A stretch of DNA of 64,000 nucleotides, from assembly GCF_032813545.1 (NCBI RefSeq), contig NZ_CP136520.1, forward strand, positions 2,970,001 through 3,034,000, read 5' to 3'. Every line of letters starts with the position of its first letter. The stretch's first letter is position 1. The DNA comes from Nodosilinea sp. E11 (GTDB taxonomy: Bacteria > Cyanobacteriota > Cyanobacteriia > Phormidesmidales > Phormidesmidaceae). Both the position numbers and the translations under genes were made by a program. This document shows, piece after piece, positions 1-9,203 of the stretch. The notes under the pieces are model-generated. The model did not search any database, was not told the origin of the DNA, and was given only the letters and a program-made list of their open reading frames with translations.

Positions 1-1
1 A

Positions 2-322
2 GTCTTGAGCGCAGACTACAACGTCAATGTGCGTAACCTGCTGCGCAACCCCAGACTTGATATGCTGATTGCCGAATATCGAGGCGATATTTTTGAGCAA
101 GATGGGGTGTTTTACTCGGGTAGCGACATGGTGATTTTAGATAACCCCACCGAAACGGAAACCCTGCTGGCCCGCGATGTTTTTCCCCATTCAACTGTGA
201 TTGTGCGAGAGGGTAACCAAGTCTCAATTCGCCAGGAGGGGTTAATTGAGCAATACCGTCTGGGTGGCACAGAACCCTTTAACCGCGTCTACCTGAAAGA
301 GGTGGGCACCATTTTGGGCTAG
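2..322 (+). CDS. Unrecognised protein, C-terminal part (cut by window edge)
   Basis: The reading frame is open from the first complete codon of the window to a TAG at 320-322, so this is the 3' end of a longer gene that starts outside. The visible 106 or so residues are soluble-looking, rich in charged and hydrophobic residues that suggest beta strands, with no membrane segment and no motif I recognise. A TTG at position 5 could be read as a start, but no ribosome binding site can be assessed there. The function is unknown. It converges on the acyltransferase gene that follows on the other strand. Confidence 0.6.
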   Translation, partial: VLSADYNVNVRNLLRNPRLDMLIAEYRGDIFEQDGVFYSGSDMVILDNPTETETLLARDVFPHSTVIVREGNQVSIRQEGLIEQYRLGGTEPFNRVYLKEVGTILG

Positions 323-391
323 GGCTTAGGTCAGCGGCTGGGCAACTCTCCACGTAACCTCAGGCCATGGTTCCTCCTTGCGATCGCCCCT

Positions 392-1219
392 TCAACCGTC
401 GCCATGCTTAGCGATCAGGCGATTGAGGTCTTGCTGCATGTGGTCGCGAACCTGCCGATAGCAGACCTCAACGTAGGTGCGATCGCGCGCTGCATCGGCC
501 CCATAGTGCTCAAAATAGATCGGTGTGCCAATCTGAGTGGCAATGGGCCGGGGCCAGGGAATATTGGGCAGCGGCCCTAGGGCCAGCCCCCACGGCAGCC
601 CTAAATAGATGGGGAACACCTCCGGATCGATCCCCAATAGCCAGGGCATCCCTAGGTCGTGGAGGCGTTCTACGAGGGGATAGATATCGGCTAACACCAG
701 CAGCGTTTCGTGGGCACCCCAGGAAACCGCCGGGACAATGGGCAGGTGGCGCTGGAGGGCAATTTTGATAAACCCTTTGCGATCGCCCAGACAAATCTGC
801 CGCCGCTGGCTAAAGGGACGAAACACATCTTGCGCCCCGCCGGGATACACCAAAATGCTGGCATTGCGATCGAGGGCCGCCAGGGCTGTCTTGGGGTGAG
901 CCGCGATCGCCCCCGCCCGTTCTGCTAGGGCGGCCAGCGGTGGGCTAGCGGCCCACACCTTAGGGTGCATCAGACCATAGACCAATCGCTCAGCCCCAAA
1001 CCGCCTGACCCAGTCATAGATCATCATAAACATGTCGGGCGCGGCCAAGCCGCCGTTATGGGAGCCGACCAGCATCACCTGACCTTCAGGAATTTGCTCC
1101 CACCCAGACGTTTGAACGCGAAAGTAATGGTCGTAGAGCCAGCCCCACAGCGGCTGAAACGCTTGAATAAACTCAGGATCTCGAACATCTAAAGACCAGC
1201 CTGGACTATGCGCCGCCAT
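392..1219 (-). CDS. Lysophospholipid/diacylglycerol acyltransferase-like protein (LPLAT superfamily)
   Basis: Predicted membrane-associated acyltransferase of 275 residues that would transfer an acyl chain to a glycerolipid or related acceptor. The block SHNGGLAAPD at residues 53-62 fits the MGAT/DGAT-like branch of the LPLAT superfamily, where a His and a downstream Asp form the catalytic pair (here His54 and Asp62, wider spaced than the classical HxxxxD). A second conserved block, YPGG, lies at residues 125-128, followed by a basic stretch. Length is normal for the family. The acceptor lipid cannot be read from sequence. It stands alone, convergent with the partial gene to its left. Confidence 0.75.
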   Translation of the reverse strand: MAAHSPGWSLDVRDPEFIQAFQPLWGWLYDHYFRVQTSGWEQIPEGQVMLVGSHNGGLAAPDMFMMIYDWVRRFGAERLVYGLMHPKVWAASPPLAALAERAGAIAAHPKTALAALDRNASILVYPGGAQDVFRPFSQRRQICLGDRKGFIKIALQRHLPIVPAVSWGAHETLLVLADIYPLVERLHDLGMPWLLGIDPEVFPIYLGLPWGLALGPLPNIPWPRPIATQIGTPIYFEHYGADAARDRTYVEVCYRQVRDHMQQDLNRLIAKHGDG

Positions 1220-1400
1220 AGGGACGTATCTCTTACTTTAAGGGGCAGGCTCGTTGCTAACGGCAGAGAGCTAATGAAAGCTACCACGCTTCTGGAATCT
1301 TTCCGCCTATTTCTATTGCCACAGTTGATTGAGTTAGCCTGCATTATTCATAGTGCTGGAGAAATGCCCGTCATTCTCGTGAAGACCTACAGCCACACAA

Positions 1401-1426
1401 AAGCGCCCCAGAAGTCTGGGACGCTT
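1401..1426 (-). terminator. Intrinsic terminator downstream of psbA
   Basis: Read on the minus strand, a 10-bp stem (one G-U pair) closes a short loop and is followed at once by TTTTG. It lies about 60 bases after the psbA stop codon and is the best terminator candidate for that transcript. Confidence 0.65.
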
Positions 1427-1454
1427 AAACCTTCATTCGACCAGTTCACAGACA

Positions 1455-1476
1455 GGGTAAGGCAGGGGCCTTACCC
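1455..1476 (-). terminator. Stable hairpin immediately after psbA
   Basis: A perfect 9-bp inverted repeat (gggtaaggc / gccttaccc, 4-base loop) begins 10 bases after the psbA stop. It has no T-run, so it is more likely an mRNA 3'-stabilising hairpin or first part of a two-hairpin terminator than a terminator alone. Confidence 0.45.
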
Positions 1477-1485
1477 AACGCAAAC

Positions 1486-2571
1486 CTAGCCGTGGATAGC
1501 AGGAGCCTGCAATGCCACGGGGGTAGCCTCACCAGCAAACGCTAGGTCGAGGGGGAAGTTGTGAGCATTGCGCTCGTGCATCACTTCCATACCCAGGTTC
1601 GCCCGGTTGATCACGTCAGCCCAGGTGCCAATCACGCGGCCTTGGCTGTCGAGAATCGACTGGTTGAAGTTGAACCCGTTCAGGTTGAACGCCATGGTGC
1701 TGATGCCCAAGGACGTAAACCAAATGCCAATCACCGGCCACGCACCCAGGAAGAAGTGCAGAGAACGGCTGTTGTTGAAGCTGGCGTATTGGAAGATCAA
1801 CCGACCGAAGTAGCCGTGGGCTGCAACGATGTTGTAAGTCTCTTCTTCTTGACCAAACTTGTAGCCGTAGTTCTGCGACTCGGTCTCGGTGGTCTCACGC
1901 ACCAGTGAACTGGTAACCAGAGAGCCGTGCATAGCAGAGAATAGGCTGCCACCAAACACACCGGCTACACCCAGCATGTGGAAGGGGTGCATCAGAATGT
2001 TGTGCTCAGCCTGGAACACCAGCATGAAGTTGAAGGTACCCGAGATACCCAAAGGCATGCCGTCGGAGAAAGAACCCTGACCGAGGGGATAGATCAGGAA
2101 TACGGCGGTAGCAGCAGACAGTGGTGCAGAGTAAGCGACGCAGATCCAGGGGCGCATGCCAAGGCGGTAGCTCAGTTCCCACTGGCGACCCATATAGGCA
2201 AAAATGCCGATCAGGAAGTGGAAAATGATCAGCTGGTAGGGACCACCGTTGTACAGCCACTCATCGAGGGAAGCGGCTTCCCAGATGGGGTAGAAGTGCA
2301 GGCCGATGGCGTTAGAGGAAGGCACAACCGCACCAGAGATGATGTTGTTGCCGTACATCAAAGAGCCAGCCACGGGCTCACGGATGCCGTCGATATCTAC
2401 CGCAGGAGCGGCAATAAACGCAATGATGAAGCAGGTGGTTGCAGCCAGCAGCGTAGGAATCATCAGCACGCCAAACCAGCCTACATACAGGCGGTTTTCG
2501 GTGCTGGTAACCCACTGACAAAACTGCTCCCAAGCTCCCGCATTATCGCGGGCGCGAAGAGAAGTAGTCAT
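1486..2571 (-). CDS. psbA: Photosystem II reaction-centre protein D1
   Basis: D1 binds the primary donor chlorophylls, pheophytin, QB and the Mn4CaO5 cluster in the thylakoid membrane. With the start at the [10 protein letters not shown] methionine the protein is 361 residues. All key positions are present: Tyr161, Asp170, Glu189, His190, His198, His215, Ser264, His332, Glu333, His337, Asp342 and the Ala344 processing site. Residue 130 is Gln, so this is the standard Q130 (D1:1-like) form rather than the high-light E130 form. Gly80, Phe158 and Thr286 exclude the low-oxygen D1' variant. The tail after Ala344 is 17 residues, one more than the usual 16. An in-frame ATG eight codons upstream (2595) is rejected because the family begins at MTT. 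Confidence 0.98.
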   Translation of the reverse strand: MTTSLRARDNAGAWEQFCQWVTSTENRLYVGWFGVLMIPTLLAATTCFIIAFIAAPAVDIDGIREPVAGSLMYGNNIISGAVVPSSNAIGLHFYPIWEAASLDEWLYNGGPYQLIIFHFLIGIFAYMGRQWELSYRLGMRPWICVAYSAPLSAATAVFLIYPLGQGSFSDGMPLGISGTFNFMLVFQAEHNILMHPFHMLGVAGVFGGSLFSAMHGSLVTSSLVRETTETESQNYGYKFGQEEETYNIVAAHGYFGRLIFQYASFNNSRSLHFFLGAWPVIGIWFTSLGISTMAFNLNGFNFNQSILDSQGRVIGTWADVINRANLGMEVMHERNAHNFPLDLAFAGEATPVALQAPAIHG

Positions 2572-2711
2572 AGTAAGAGTGCCAATGAATAACAACGAAA
2601 AATGAATAGTGGATGAATAGACTTACCCATCCATATGCAGTGTAAAGTTTCTCTTTTCTCTAGAAAATCACGAGAAAGGAAAGTTTATTTCGTTGTACAA
2701 AAGTAAATGGA
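2572..2711 (-). promoter_or_regulatory. psbA promoter and leader region
   Basis: This 140-bp gap between the HIT gene and psbA must hold the psbA promoter. On the minus strand a TTTACA (2646-2641) could be the -35 element, with TCTATT (2621-2616) as a weak -10 at a long 19-base spacing. The rest is AT-rich. No convincing Shine-Dalgarno precedes the psbA ATG. The element positions are guesses. Confidence 0.35.
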
Positions 2712-3059
2712 TCAGCCTGGTGGCCAAGCCAAACCGCGACCGCCAAGCAAATGTAGATGCAGATGAAAGACGGTTTGCCCACCGTCAGTGCCCGTGTTGA
2801 TCACGACTCGATAGCCATTTTCGGTGAGGCCTACCTGATCGGCGATCGCCTTTACCGTGAGCAACAAATGGCCCAGCAGTTCTTTGTCGTCTGGGGTGGC
2901 CTCAGCAAGGCTAGGAATTGGCTGCTTGGGGATGATCAAAATATGGGTCGGAGCCTGGGGCGTGATATCGGTAAACGCCAGGCAAAGATCGTCTTCATAG
3001 ACGATATTGGCCGGAATCTCTTTGCGAATGATTTTGCCAAAGATAGTGTCGCCACTCAT
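2712..3059 (-). CDS. HIT-family nucleotide-binding hydrolase (HinT-like)
   Basis: Small soluble protein of 115 residues. The histidine-triad signature HLHLHLL is at residues 99-105 near the C-terminus, as in HinT-type purine nucleoside phosphoramidases, and the N-terminal block around [11 protein letters not shown] is typical of that subgroup. Such enzymes hydrolyse AMP-linked substrates such as adenosine phosphoramidates; the physiological substrate here is unknown. It lies upstream of psbA on the same strand but psbA almost certainly has its own promoter. Confidence 0.9.
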   Translation of the reverse strand: MSGDTIFGKIIRKEIPANIVYEDDLCLAFTDITPQAPTHILIIPKQPIPSLAEATPDDKELLGHLLLTVKAIADQVGLTENGYRVVINTGTDGGQTVFHLHLHLLGGRGLAWPPG

Positions 3060-3104
3060 GGGGAAATAGGGCTAAAAGACGCCGCTATTGTCGCACGGGC
3101 TTAA

Positions 3105-4619
3105 TCAATCACAAACCTTTGCATCTAAGGGCTTTACGGCAGGCCCGTGGAGAATTTTACCCTCGGTGCTAAAGCGGGAGCCGTGGCAGGGGCAATCCCA
3201 GCTGGTTTCGGCTTCGTTCCAGGCGACGATACAGCCCAGGTGGGGACACACCGCCGAGACAGTGTGGAGCTGGTTGTGCTCGTCGCGGTAGGCGGCGATT
3301 TTGCTGCCTTTGTGGGTGACAAGTTTACCTTCCCCTGGAGCCACGCTATCGGTGGAATCAAACAGCCCTTTGAAGCGATCGCCCACCCAGCGCGTTCCCA
3401 CTTCCAAATTTTTCTGAATTGAGGTGGTGGTCACAAAAGGGGTGGGACGGGTGGCTTCATAGAGGTCTGCCCAGGGGTTCTCAAGGCCCAAAATGCGGTC
3501 TGACAGCACCATGGCCGAAAGCACCGACTTTGCCATGCCCCAGAGGCTAAACCCAGTGGCGACGTAGGTATGCCGGTGTGCCGGGGTCAGCGTACCGATG
3601 TAGGGCAACTTGTCAAAAGAGACCATGTCTTGGGTTGACCAGCGGTACTCAGGGGTGACCCCAAAGGTCGATTGCAGATAGTTCTCTAACCGCTGAAAGC
3701 GTTCGTCTGTGGCCTCGTCGCTACCCACCTTGTGGCCCTCGCCGCCGACCATCAGCATTGTGCTGCCGTCATCGGTAGGGGCGGTGCGAATAGAGCGATA
3801 GTTTTGACCCACACCGATATACATGGCTTGGGGGGCTTGGGTCGCCTCAATGCGGCCCCCGACGATGTAAGACCGCTGGGGATAGGTTTTGGCAAAGTAC
3901 AGCCCGATATCGAGGATGGGCAGGTTGGTGGTGATCACCACATCTTGGGCCGTCACGGTAGCGCCCCCTTCAGTAATCACGCGGCAGGGGCTTTCATCGT
4001 CAACGGTGGTGACGCGGGTTTGCTCAAAGACGTGGCTACCGTCGCCGGGCAGGGTGGCGGCGATCGCCAGCATAAACTTGCGCGGGTGAAACTGCGCCTC
4101 GTCGGGCATCATGATCGCCCCCGTGATGGCAAAGGGTAGATCGACGCTTTCCACAAAGCGGGTAGGCAAACCCAGGGCTTGGCTGACTTCCACTTCGGCT
4201 TTGACCTTAGCTAAGCCGTCCTCATCGGTGGCGAAGGTGTAGTTGGCTTTGCGCTCAAAGTTGCAATCGATGGCTTCAGTGGCAATTAGATCGGCCAGGC
4301 GGGCGATCGCCGCCCGGTTCGACTCCCCATAGAGTCGTGCCTTCTCTTGCCCGTGCTCGTCAACCAAATCGGCATAGATCAGCTGGTGCAGGGCCGAGAG
4401 CTTGGCGGTAGTGTGGCCTGAGACGCCACATCCAATGCGATCGGCCTCAATGAGAGCCACGGTTTTGCCCGCCTGCTTCAGCAATTTAGCGGTGACTACC
4501 CCGGCCAGACCCCCACCCACTACGGCCACATCGACAGCTATATCTGTACTAAGGGTTGGATAGCTAGACGGCAATGTCGAGTCAATCCAGTAGGAAATGG
4601 GGCGTCCGGTCAGAACCAT
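3105..4619 (-). CDS. FAD-dependent amine/glycine oxidase-type oxidoreductase with C-terminal Rieske [2Fe-2S] domain
   Basis: A 504-residue fusion. The N-terminal two-thirds is a DAO-type flavoprotein with the dinucleotide-binding motif VVGGGLAG at residues 33-40 and the following HTTAKLSALH block typical of this family. The C-terminus is a Rieske domain: CPHLGC (about 458-463) and CPCHGS (about 476-481) supply the two Cys-X-His pairs that bind the cluster. The protein ends shortly after the second motif, so the Rieske domain is compact. Such fusions occur widely in bacteria, but the substrate is not established. A longer reading from 4703 adds 28 residues with a hydrophobic stretch; I prefer the internal ATG at 4619. 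Confidence 0.85.
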   Translation of the reverse strand: MVLTGRPISYWIDSTLPSSYPTLSTDIAVDVAVVGGGLAGVVTAKLLKQAGKTVALIEADRIGCGVSGHTTAKLSALHQLIYADLVDEHGQEKARLYGESNRAAIARLADLIATEAIDCNFERKANYTFATDEDGLAKVKAEVEVSQALGLPTRFVESVDLPFAITGAIMMPDEAQFHPRKFMLAIAATLPGDGSHVFEQTRVTTVDDESPCRVITEGGATVTAQDVVITTNLPILDIGLYFAKTYPQRSYIVGGRIEATQAPQAMYIGVGQNYRSIRTAPTDDGSTMLMVGGEGHKVGSDEATDERFQRLENYLQSTFGVTPEYRWSTQDMVSFDKLPYIGTLTPAHRHTYVATGFSLWGMAKSVLSAMVLSDRILGLENPWADLYEATRPTPFVTTTSIQKNLEVGTRWVGDRFKGLFDSTDSVAPGEGKLVTHKGSKIAAYRDEHNQLHTVSAVCPHLGCIVAWNEAETSWDCPCHGSRFSTEGKILHGPAVKPLDAKVCD

Positions 4620-4823
4620 GCAAAAAAACCAGTAAAAAAAGCCAATTTCAATCTTCTTTGATTCCACCGCTGGGTTCGTCCCTCCCGAGGCTAGCCTGGG
4701 CATAACCCGATCGATAGAAGTGCTCTGTCGAGAGTTAGACAGAGCATTGCCCTAAAGCTCAACCCTAAGGATCTTATTGCGGCAGTTTATTGAGTTAGAA
4801 CACGTTGACCGGCAGAAGCCTCT

Positions 4824-4848
4824 GGTAGGGGCATTGCACTGCCCCTAC
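4824..4848. repeat. Palindromic repeat (GTAGGGGCA...TGCCCCTAC type)
   Basis: A near-perfect inverted repeat with arms GTAGGGGCA and TGCCCCTAC around a 7-base centre, lying between the MarR stop codon and the Rieske oxidoreductase start. It belongs to a group of GC-rich palindromes seen at several gene ends in this window. Confidence 0.5.
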
Positions 4849-4894
4849 GTCGCACTTGCTTATCCCATAGACGTTTGTAATAAAGAGCGTTGCC

Positions 4895-5350
4895 TTAAAA
4901 CACCTGGCGCAGTCGACCCAGCAGCGTCTGCAACTGATCGAGATCTGCCGGGTCGAGCCGTTCAACCCGTTGTCTAAGCTGGGCAAGGTGCGCCGCACTG
5001 GCTTTCTCAAACAGAGATTGCCCAGCCGGGGTGAGCCGCACAATCACGCTGCGGCGATTGTCAGCAGGGGTTTCTCGCAGCACTAGCTGCTTTTGCACCA
5101 AGCGATCGACCACCCCTGTGAGGGTGCCCTTCGTGATCAGCGTTTTTTCGCCAATATCGCCCATGGCCATGCCCACAGTATTGTTCAGAGTCGCAAGCAC
5201 ATCAAATTGAGCGGGGGTAAGGTCAAACTGCCGCATGTGAGCATCAGAGTAAGTCGAAAACGCATGGTAGGCCCGCGCTAACTCACGCATCGCCCCAACA
5301 AACGGCTCTTGAGCAACCTGGCTCGATGAATTAAAGAAGATGGGGGCCAT
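4895..5350 (-). CDS. MarR-family transcriptional regulator
   Basis: Winged-helix repressor/activator of 151 residues. The DNA-binding domain spans about residues 45-110; the recognition-helix region TKGTLTGVVDRLVQK and the wing with DNRRSVIVRLTPAG are typical of MarR. Helices at both ends form the dimer interface. The ligand is unknown. It sits between the Rieske oxidoreductase (same strand, downstream) and the carotenoid oxygenase (same strand, upstream), either of which could be a target, though no palindromic operator was obvious. Confidence 0.88.
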   Translation of the reverse strand: MAPIFFNSSSQVAQEPFVGAMRELARAYHAFSTYSDAHMRQFDLTPAQFDVLATLNNTVGMAMGDIGEKTLITKGTLTGVVDRLVQKQLVLRETPADNRRSVIVRLTPAGQSLFEKASAAHLAQLRQRVERLDPADLDQLQTLLGRLRQVF

Positions 5351-5509
5351 AGATCGCAGCCCGTATAGTTCTAGCTAGGTTTATTTTAATGCCCAGCTTT
5401 TCTGCCCAGCCTCGACCAAAGGTATTGTGGCGAGGGCAGGTTCACGGCGCAATCTAAGCCCTGCACCGTGAACCTCAAACCCCCACTCATCTCCCCGCTG
5501 GGGCGAAAA

Positions 5510-7018
5510 CTAGCTCTGTTCAGGGCCAAAGTAGTGGGGCACAAACGAGCCGTGCAGACCGTAGGGCACGTGGTGAGACAGCTTGAGCCGTGCCACTGGG
5601 CCAGCCGTGAGGTCACGCCCCTCCAAAATAACCAGGTCAGAGCACTGGCGCTCGGCGTTGTACATCAGCACCAACACCCAGCCGTCATCTTCTCCTTGGC
5701 CCTGGGGCCGGGGCACAAACAAGGGTTCTCCCATAAACCCGCGCGGGGCCGCGCTCCAGGTTTGGGTCTCGCCTGTGTGAGTGTCGAGCTTGAGGATGGC
5801 TTGCAGCGGGGCATTGCCCTGGGGCGCGTGAGCTGTACCTATAAATAGATGTTGGTAGGGTCGCCCCACACGGTCAGGATGCAGGGTAGGGAACTCTACA
5901 CAGCGGGTCAGCAGCTTGCTGACCTCAGCGGTACCCGCCGCCCTATCTAAGCTAAAGCGCCACAGCTCTCCTGCCGGAACTCGGTCAAAGTCGACTTCGC
6001 GAAAGTCGCTGCTACCGTCTAGGGACGGGAAGCTGTCGTAACAAATAGAGTCGATTACGATCTGGCCTTCTTGCTCGAAGGCATTGGCGTGGTGAAACAC
6101 AAAACAGGGGTCGGTTTCGATCACCTGCATGGGGTCGCCATTGCGGGGAATGATCAAAATTTTGGTGGGCTGTTTGGGGTTATAGCTAATGCATTCTGCT
6201 GCCCCCTTGAGCCCCAGCAAAAAGGGAATCGGCCCAAAGCTCACCGGATTTTGAAAGAAGATGGCGTAGTTGGGCGTTAGGGCAAAGTCGTGCATGAAGG
6301 CAAAGCCAGGAATCGTGTGGCTGTGCTGGCTGAGGGCGTTGCCCTGGGCATCAATTTCGTAGAGCGTGATCGTGCTAGATAGCCCGGTTTTGACCGAAAA
6401 GCCCACTAGCCGCTGGTCGCCGTGGTGGCCAGGGTCAATTTTGGGGTGAGCGGTGAAAGAACCCCCGGGGGCAATCAGCCCGTTGAGGTAGTCTAGCCCC
6501 AGGGTTTCTAGAGTAGATGGATCTAACCGATGAGGTTCAGCGGCTTCCCACAGGGCCAGCAGCTTGTCGGCCCAGTAGACAATGTGGGTATTGGCAATAT
6601 TCTTTAACTTGAGGTCAAAGGCGTTAGCTAAAGGCCCACCGGGCTTTTGGGTGCCAAATACGCCGCGAAAGAGGGGTTTTTTAGCCTGCTGCTCGGCGAC
6701 GTAGCCCGCTGTGCGCACGAAGCGGTTGCGAAAAAATGCCTGTCCATTGCGAATGGCGATGCTGCTGATCATGCCATCGCCGTCAAAGGGGTGCTTGACC
6801 GGGTGGCCGTGGATATCGAGCAGGCCGGGGCCATTGCGAAACAGAGTTCCGTCTAGGTCGGTGGGAATGCTGCCCTCAATGTCGGTAATCCAATAGCTGT
6901 GCTCGTCGGGCTGGGAGCGGTAGCCGCTGCTCCAGTCATCAACGGAAAAGGTATCAGCGTTCGGACCGGCCTCGGGGGCGGTCATGGTTGGGGAGTTGAT
7001 GATGGGGTAGGTAGACAT
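5510..7018 (-). CDS. Carotenoid cleavage oxygenase (RPE65/CCD family)
   Basis: Non-haem iron dioxygenase of 502 residues that cleaves a double bond of carotenoids or apocarotenoids. The four iron-ligand histidines of the family can be placed at His191 (FTAHPK), His243 (FMHDF), His309 (FHHAN) and His489 (GLHGSF). The N-terminal region with LFRNGPG is also characteristic. Length matches apocarotenoid oxygenases and related cyanobacterial CCDs. Whether it cleaves apocarotenals to retinal or acts at another bond cannot be told. The BT1-type transporter gene follows upstream on the same strand, 134 bp away, and may be cotranscribed. Confidence 0.92.
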   Translation of the reverse strand: MSTYPIINSPTMTAPEAGPNADTFSVDDWSSGYRSQPDEHSYWITDIEGSIPTDLDGTLFRNGPGLLDIHGHPVKHPFDGDGMISSIAIRNGQAFFRNRFVRTAGYVAEQQAKKPLFRGVFGTQKPGGPLANAFDLKLKNIANTHIVYWADKLLALWEAAEPHRLDPSTLETLGLDYLNGLIAPGGSFTAHPKIDPGHHGDQRLVGFSVKTGLSSTITLYEIDAQGNALSQHSHTIPGFAFMHDFALTPNYAIFFQNPVSFGPIPFLLGLKGAAECISYNPKQPTKILIIPRNGDPMQVIETDPCFVFHHANAFEQEGQIVIDSICYDSFPSLDGSSDFREVDFDRVPAGELWRFSLDRAAGTAEVSKLLTRCVEFPTLHPDRVGRPYQHLFIGTAHAPQGNAPLQAILKLDTHTGETQTWSAAPRGFMGEPLFVPRPQGQGEDDGWVLVLMYNAERQCSDLVILEGRDLTAGPVARLKLSHHVPYGLHGSFVPHYFGPEQS

Positions 7019-7152
7019 CTGGGCGAAGAAAATAAGGGGTAGTGGGATAGATCAGGCGGTGGGAAGACAACTGTAGGCTGGCTGGACGCAGCCATACATC
7101 TTTCTCTAGGAGAAAAAAGCCTTAAGAGAAAAAGGTTCTAGAGAAAAAAGGG

Positions 7153-8571
7153 CTAGTCGCGATCGCCGGCAGGAACGGGGCGCTCCGTAGACGGAATAGC
7201 AAAGAGCGTTTCTGACACTAGGGGTGTCTCAACCGGGGGGTGGGCGTTAGGTTGACTATCGCCCACCCCCTGGGATGAGGAGTTTGGCAGCAAAAACAAC
7301 AGCGGCAGGGGCAGCAGGGTGGTGAGGTTGGTGATCAGCACCAGCTGCCACAGGTGGTCGAAGTTGGTCTCGGTAACGCCAAGCCAGTGGGTGAGCAGCG
7401 CCCCTAGCTCGTGGGAGAGCAGCCCGGCCAAATTCACCACCGACATCAGCAGGGCAAATAGGGTGGCCTCGACGCCGGGGGGGCATAGCCGGGCCGAGAG
7501 CACCAGCACCGGCATAAAGGCAATCTCTCCCATAACCGTGAGCACTAAGCTGTCGCCCAGGCTAAACCACTCATCGCCAATGCCCAGACTGCGGTTGACG
7601 TGGGTGACCAGCAGCAGCATGCTCATGCCCAGCACGCTGGAGAGCACCGTCGACCAGGCAAAGATGGTGCGAAAGGGCACCGTGCGCAAAAACCGCTGAA
7701 ATACCCAAATGCCCAGCAGCGCCGCCAGGCTAGTCACTAGCCGCACCCGGCCCAAAAACTCGGGCTGAAAGCCCAAATCGTTGGTGGTAAAGAAAAAGAA
7801 GGCGGCATCGGCGGTGGGGGTGGCCTGCCACAGAAAGAGAAATAGAGCGGGCATCCAGATGGCGCGCTGGCGAACAGCTTGCCAGAGCTGCTTAACCTGG
7901 TGATTCACCACCGTCCAGCTGGGCGAATCGACGGCCTCTTCGGCGATCAGCACCGCCACCAGCGACACAATTAGGGGAAAGGTGGCGGTAATGCCAAATA
8001 CGGTACGGGTGCTGACATGCTGGAGCAATGCTCCGCCCAGGTAGGCCGTGAGAATGCCGCCCACCGCTGAGGTGCCCCAGGCCAGTGATTGCAGGGTACC
8101 GGCGTTGCCCAACGATTCACCCCGGGCACGCTCTACCACGAGAGAATCGACGATCACGTCGCTGACGGCGACCGAGAGAGAACTGAGGGTAATGGCTGCG
8201 ATCGCAGCCCAGCCCGTCTGCACCACCGTTGCCAACGCCAGCCACGCCCCTGCCCCCAAAATTCCCGACAAAATCAGGTAGGGCCGCCGTCGGTAGCCAA
8301 AGATGGGGAGACCATCTGAGAGCAGACCAAACACGGGCTTGATTGTCCAGGGCAGCGTGGCAATGCCCGACAGCGCGGCGACCTCTGCCGGGGTTAAACC
8401 CAGGTCATCTTTCAGGAAAAAGCTCACCGCTAGTCGCGCTAGCCCCAAAATGCCCTGGACAAAATACACCAGCAAAATGGCTGCGAGTTCTGAGGTCAGA
8501 GGCTGGCCCAGCAGAATGCGAGTTTCTACAAAGCCTTTGATGCCGCTGGAAGTGGAATGAGAAACCGTCAT
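7153..8571 (-). CDS. BT1/FBT-family folate-biopterin-type transporter (MFS)
   Basis: Polytopic membrane protein of 472 residues with about twelve hydrophobic segments. The signature region near residues 60-105, including KDDLGLTP, KPVFGLLSD and GYRRRPYL, is typical of the BT1 (folate/biopterin transporter) branch of the major facilitator superfamily found in cyanobacteria and chloroplasts. The last 40 residues are hydrophilic. Substrate is probably a pterin or folate but this is by family only. The start at 8571 gives the expected cytoplasmic N-terminus. Confidence 0.87.
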   Translation of the reverse strand: MTVSHSTSSGIKGFVETRILLGQPLTSELAAILLVYFVQGILGLARLAVSFFLKDDLGLTPAEVAALSGIATLPWTIKPVFGLLSDGLPIFGYRRRPYLILSGILGAGAWLALATVVQTGWAAIAAITLSSLSVAVSDVIVDSLVVERARGESLGNAGTLQSLAWGTSAVGGILTAYLGGALLQHVSTRTVFGITATFPLIVSLVAVLIAEEAVDSPSWTVVNHQVKQLWQAVRQRAIWMPALFLFLWQATPTADAAFFFFTTNDLGFQPEFLGRVRLVTSLAALLGIWVFQRFLRTVPFRTIFAWSTVLSSVLGMSMLLLVTHVNRSLGIGDEWFSLGDSLVLTVMGEIAFMPVLVLSARLCPPGVEATLFALLMSVVNLAGLLSHELGALLTHWLGVTETNFDHLWQLVLITNLTTLLPLPLLFLLPNSSSQGVGDSQPNAHPPVETPLVSETLFAIPSTERPVPAGDRD

Positions 8572-9203
8572 GCAGTAATGTCTTGCAAAATAAGCGTGTT
8601 AGAAAAGCGTGCTAGACGCACCTCGGAGTTTGTTAAGAAATGTCAATGGTTTTCCCCATGATAACTCGCAGCTAGCAGGGCCGGGAGATTGGACGCTACT
8701 GGGGCTGCACCTGGGGTGGAGGAGTAGGGGGCCAGCCCAAGCTGTCAAGACAATGGAGGTTGGGGTTCTTGCTAGGTGTAGGCCAACAGCACAGGGTCAG
8801 TCGTCTGTCAGATGGAAGAAGATCGGTGGTACCGAGAGGGTTTAGATCCAGAGTTTGGTTAGGCAGAACTCTAGGAGAAAACTTCGCCGGATTTAACGCT
8901 AACCCTGGGTTGAAATCAGGAGTGACGAATGGGTGTTTGGAGGCGACAAAGCCCTATTTTGATTGGGCAAAAGAGCCGAATTTAGCCGATAATTAGGCTG
9001 TTTAGGCCAAAATTTGGCCTGGTGTATTCCCCAGCCTTTCCCCATTGACTCCCCTGGCGAATGCTGCAATAGTTGAGCGTAATTCTCGGGTACGCACCAA
9101 ATCTGGGTTAATTAACGGGTTTTGCGAGATAGCATACTCCTGTTCTGATTGCTCACTTGGTATATTTGCCTAGCCTTCAGTTCTTTGCCTCCCCCGTCAA
9201 ACG
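8572..9203. other. Intergenic region between divergent genes
   Basis: No supported gene. It must contain the promoters of the BT1 transporter (leftward) and the 969-residue fusion protein (rightward). The only distinct structure is a 17-bp palindrome at 9004-9020 (AGGCCAAA-a-TTTGGCCT), which could be a regulator binding site. A GTTAATTAAC palindrome lies near 9107. No reliable -35/-10 pair was identified. Confidence 0.5.
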
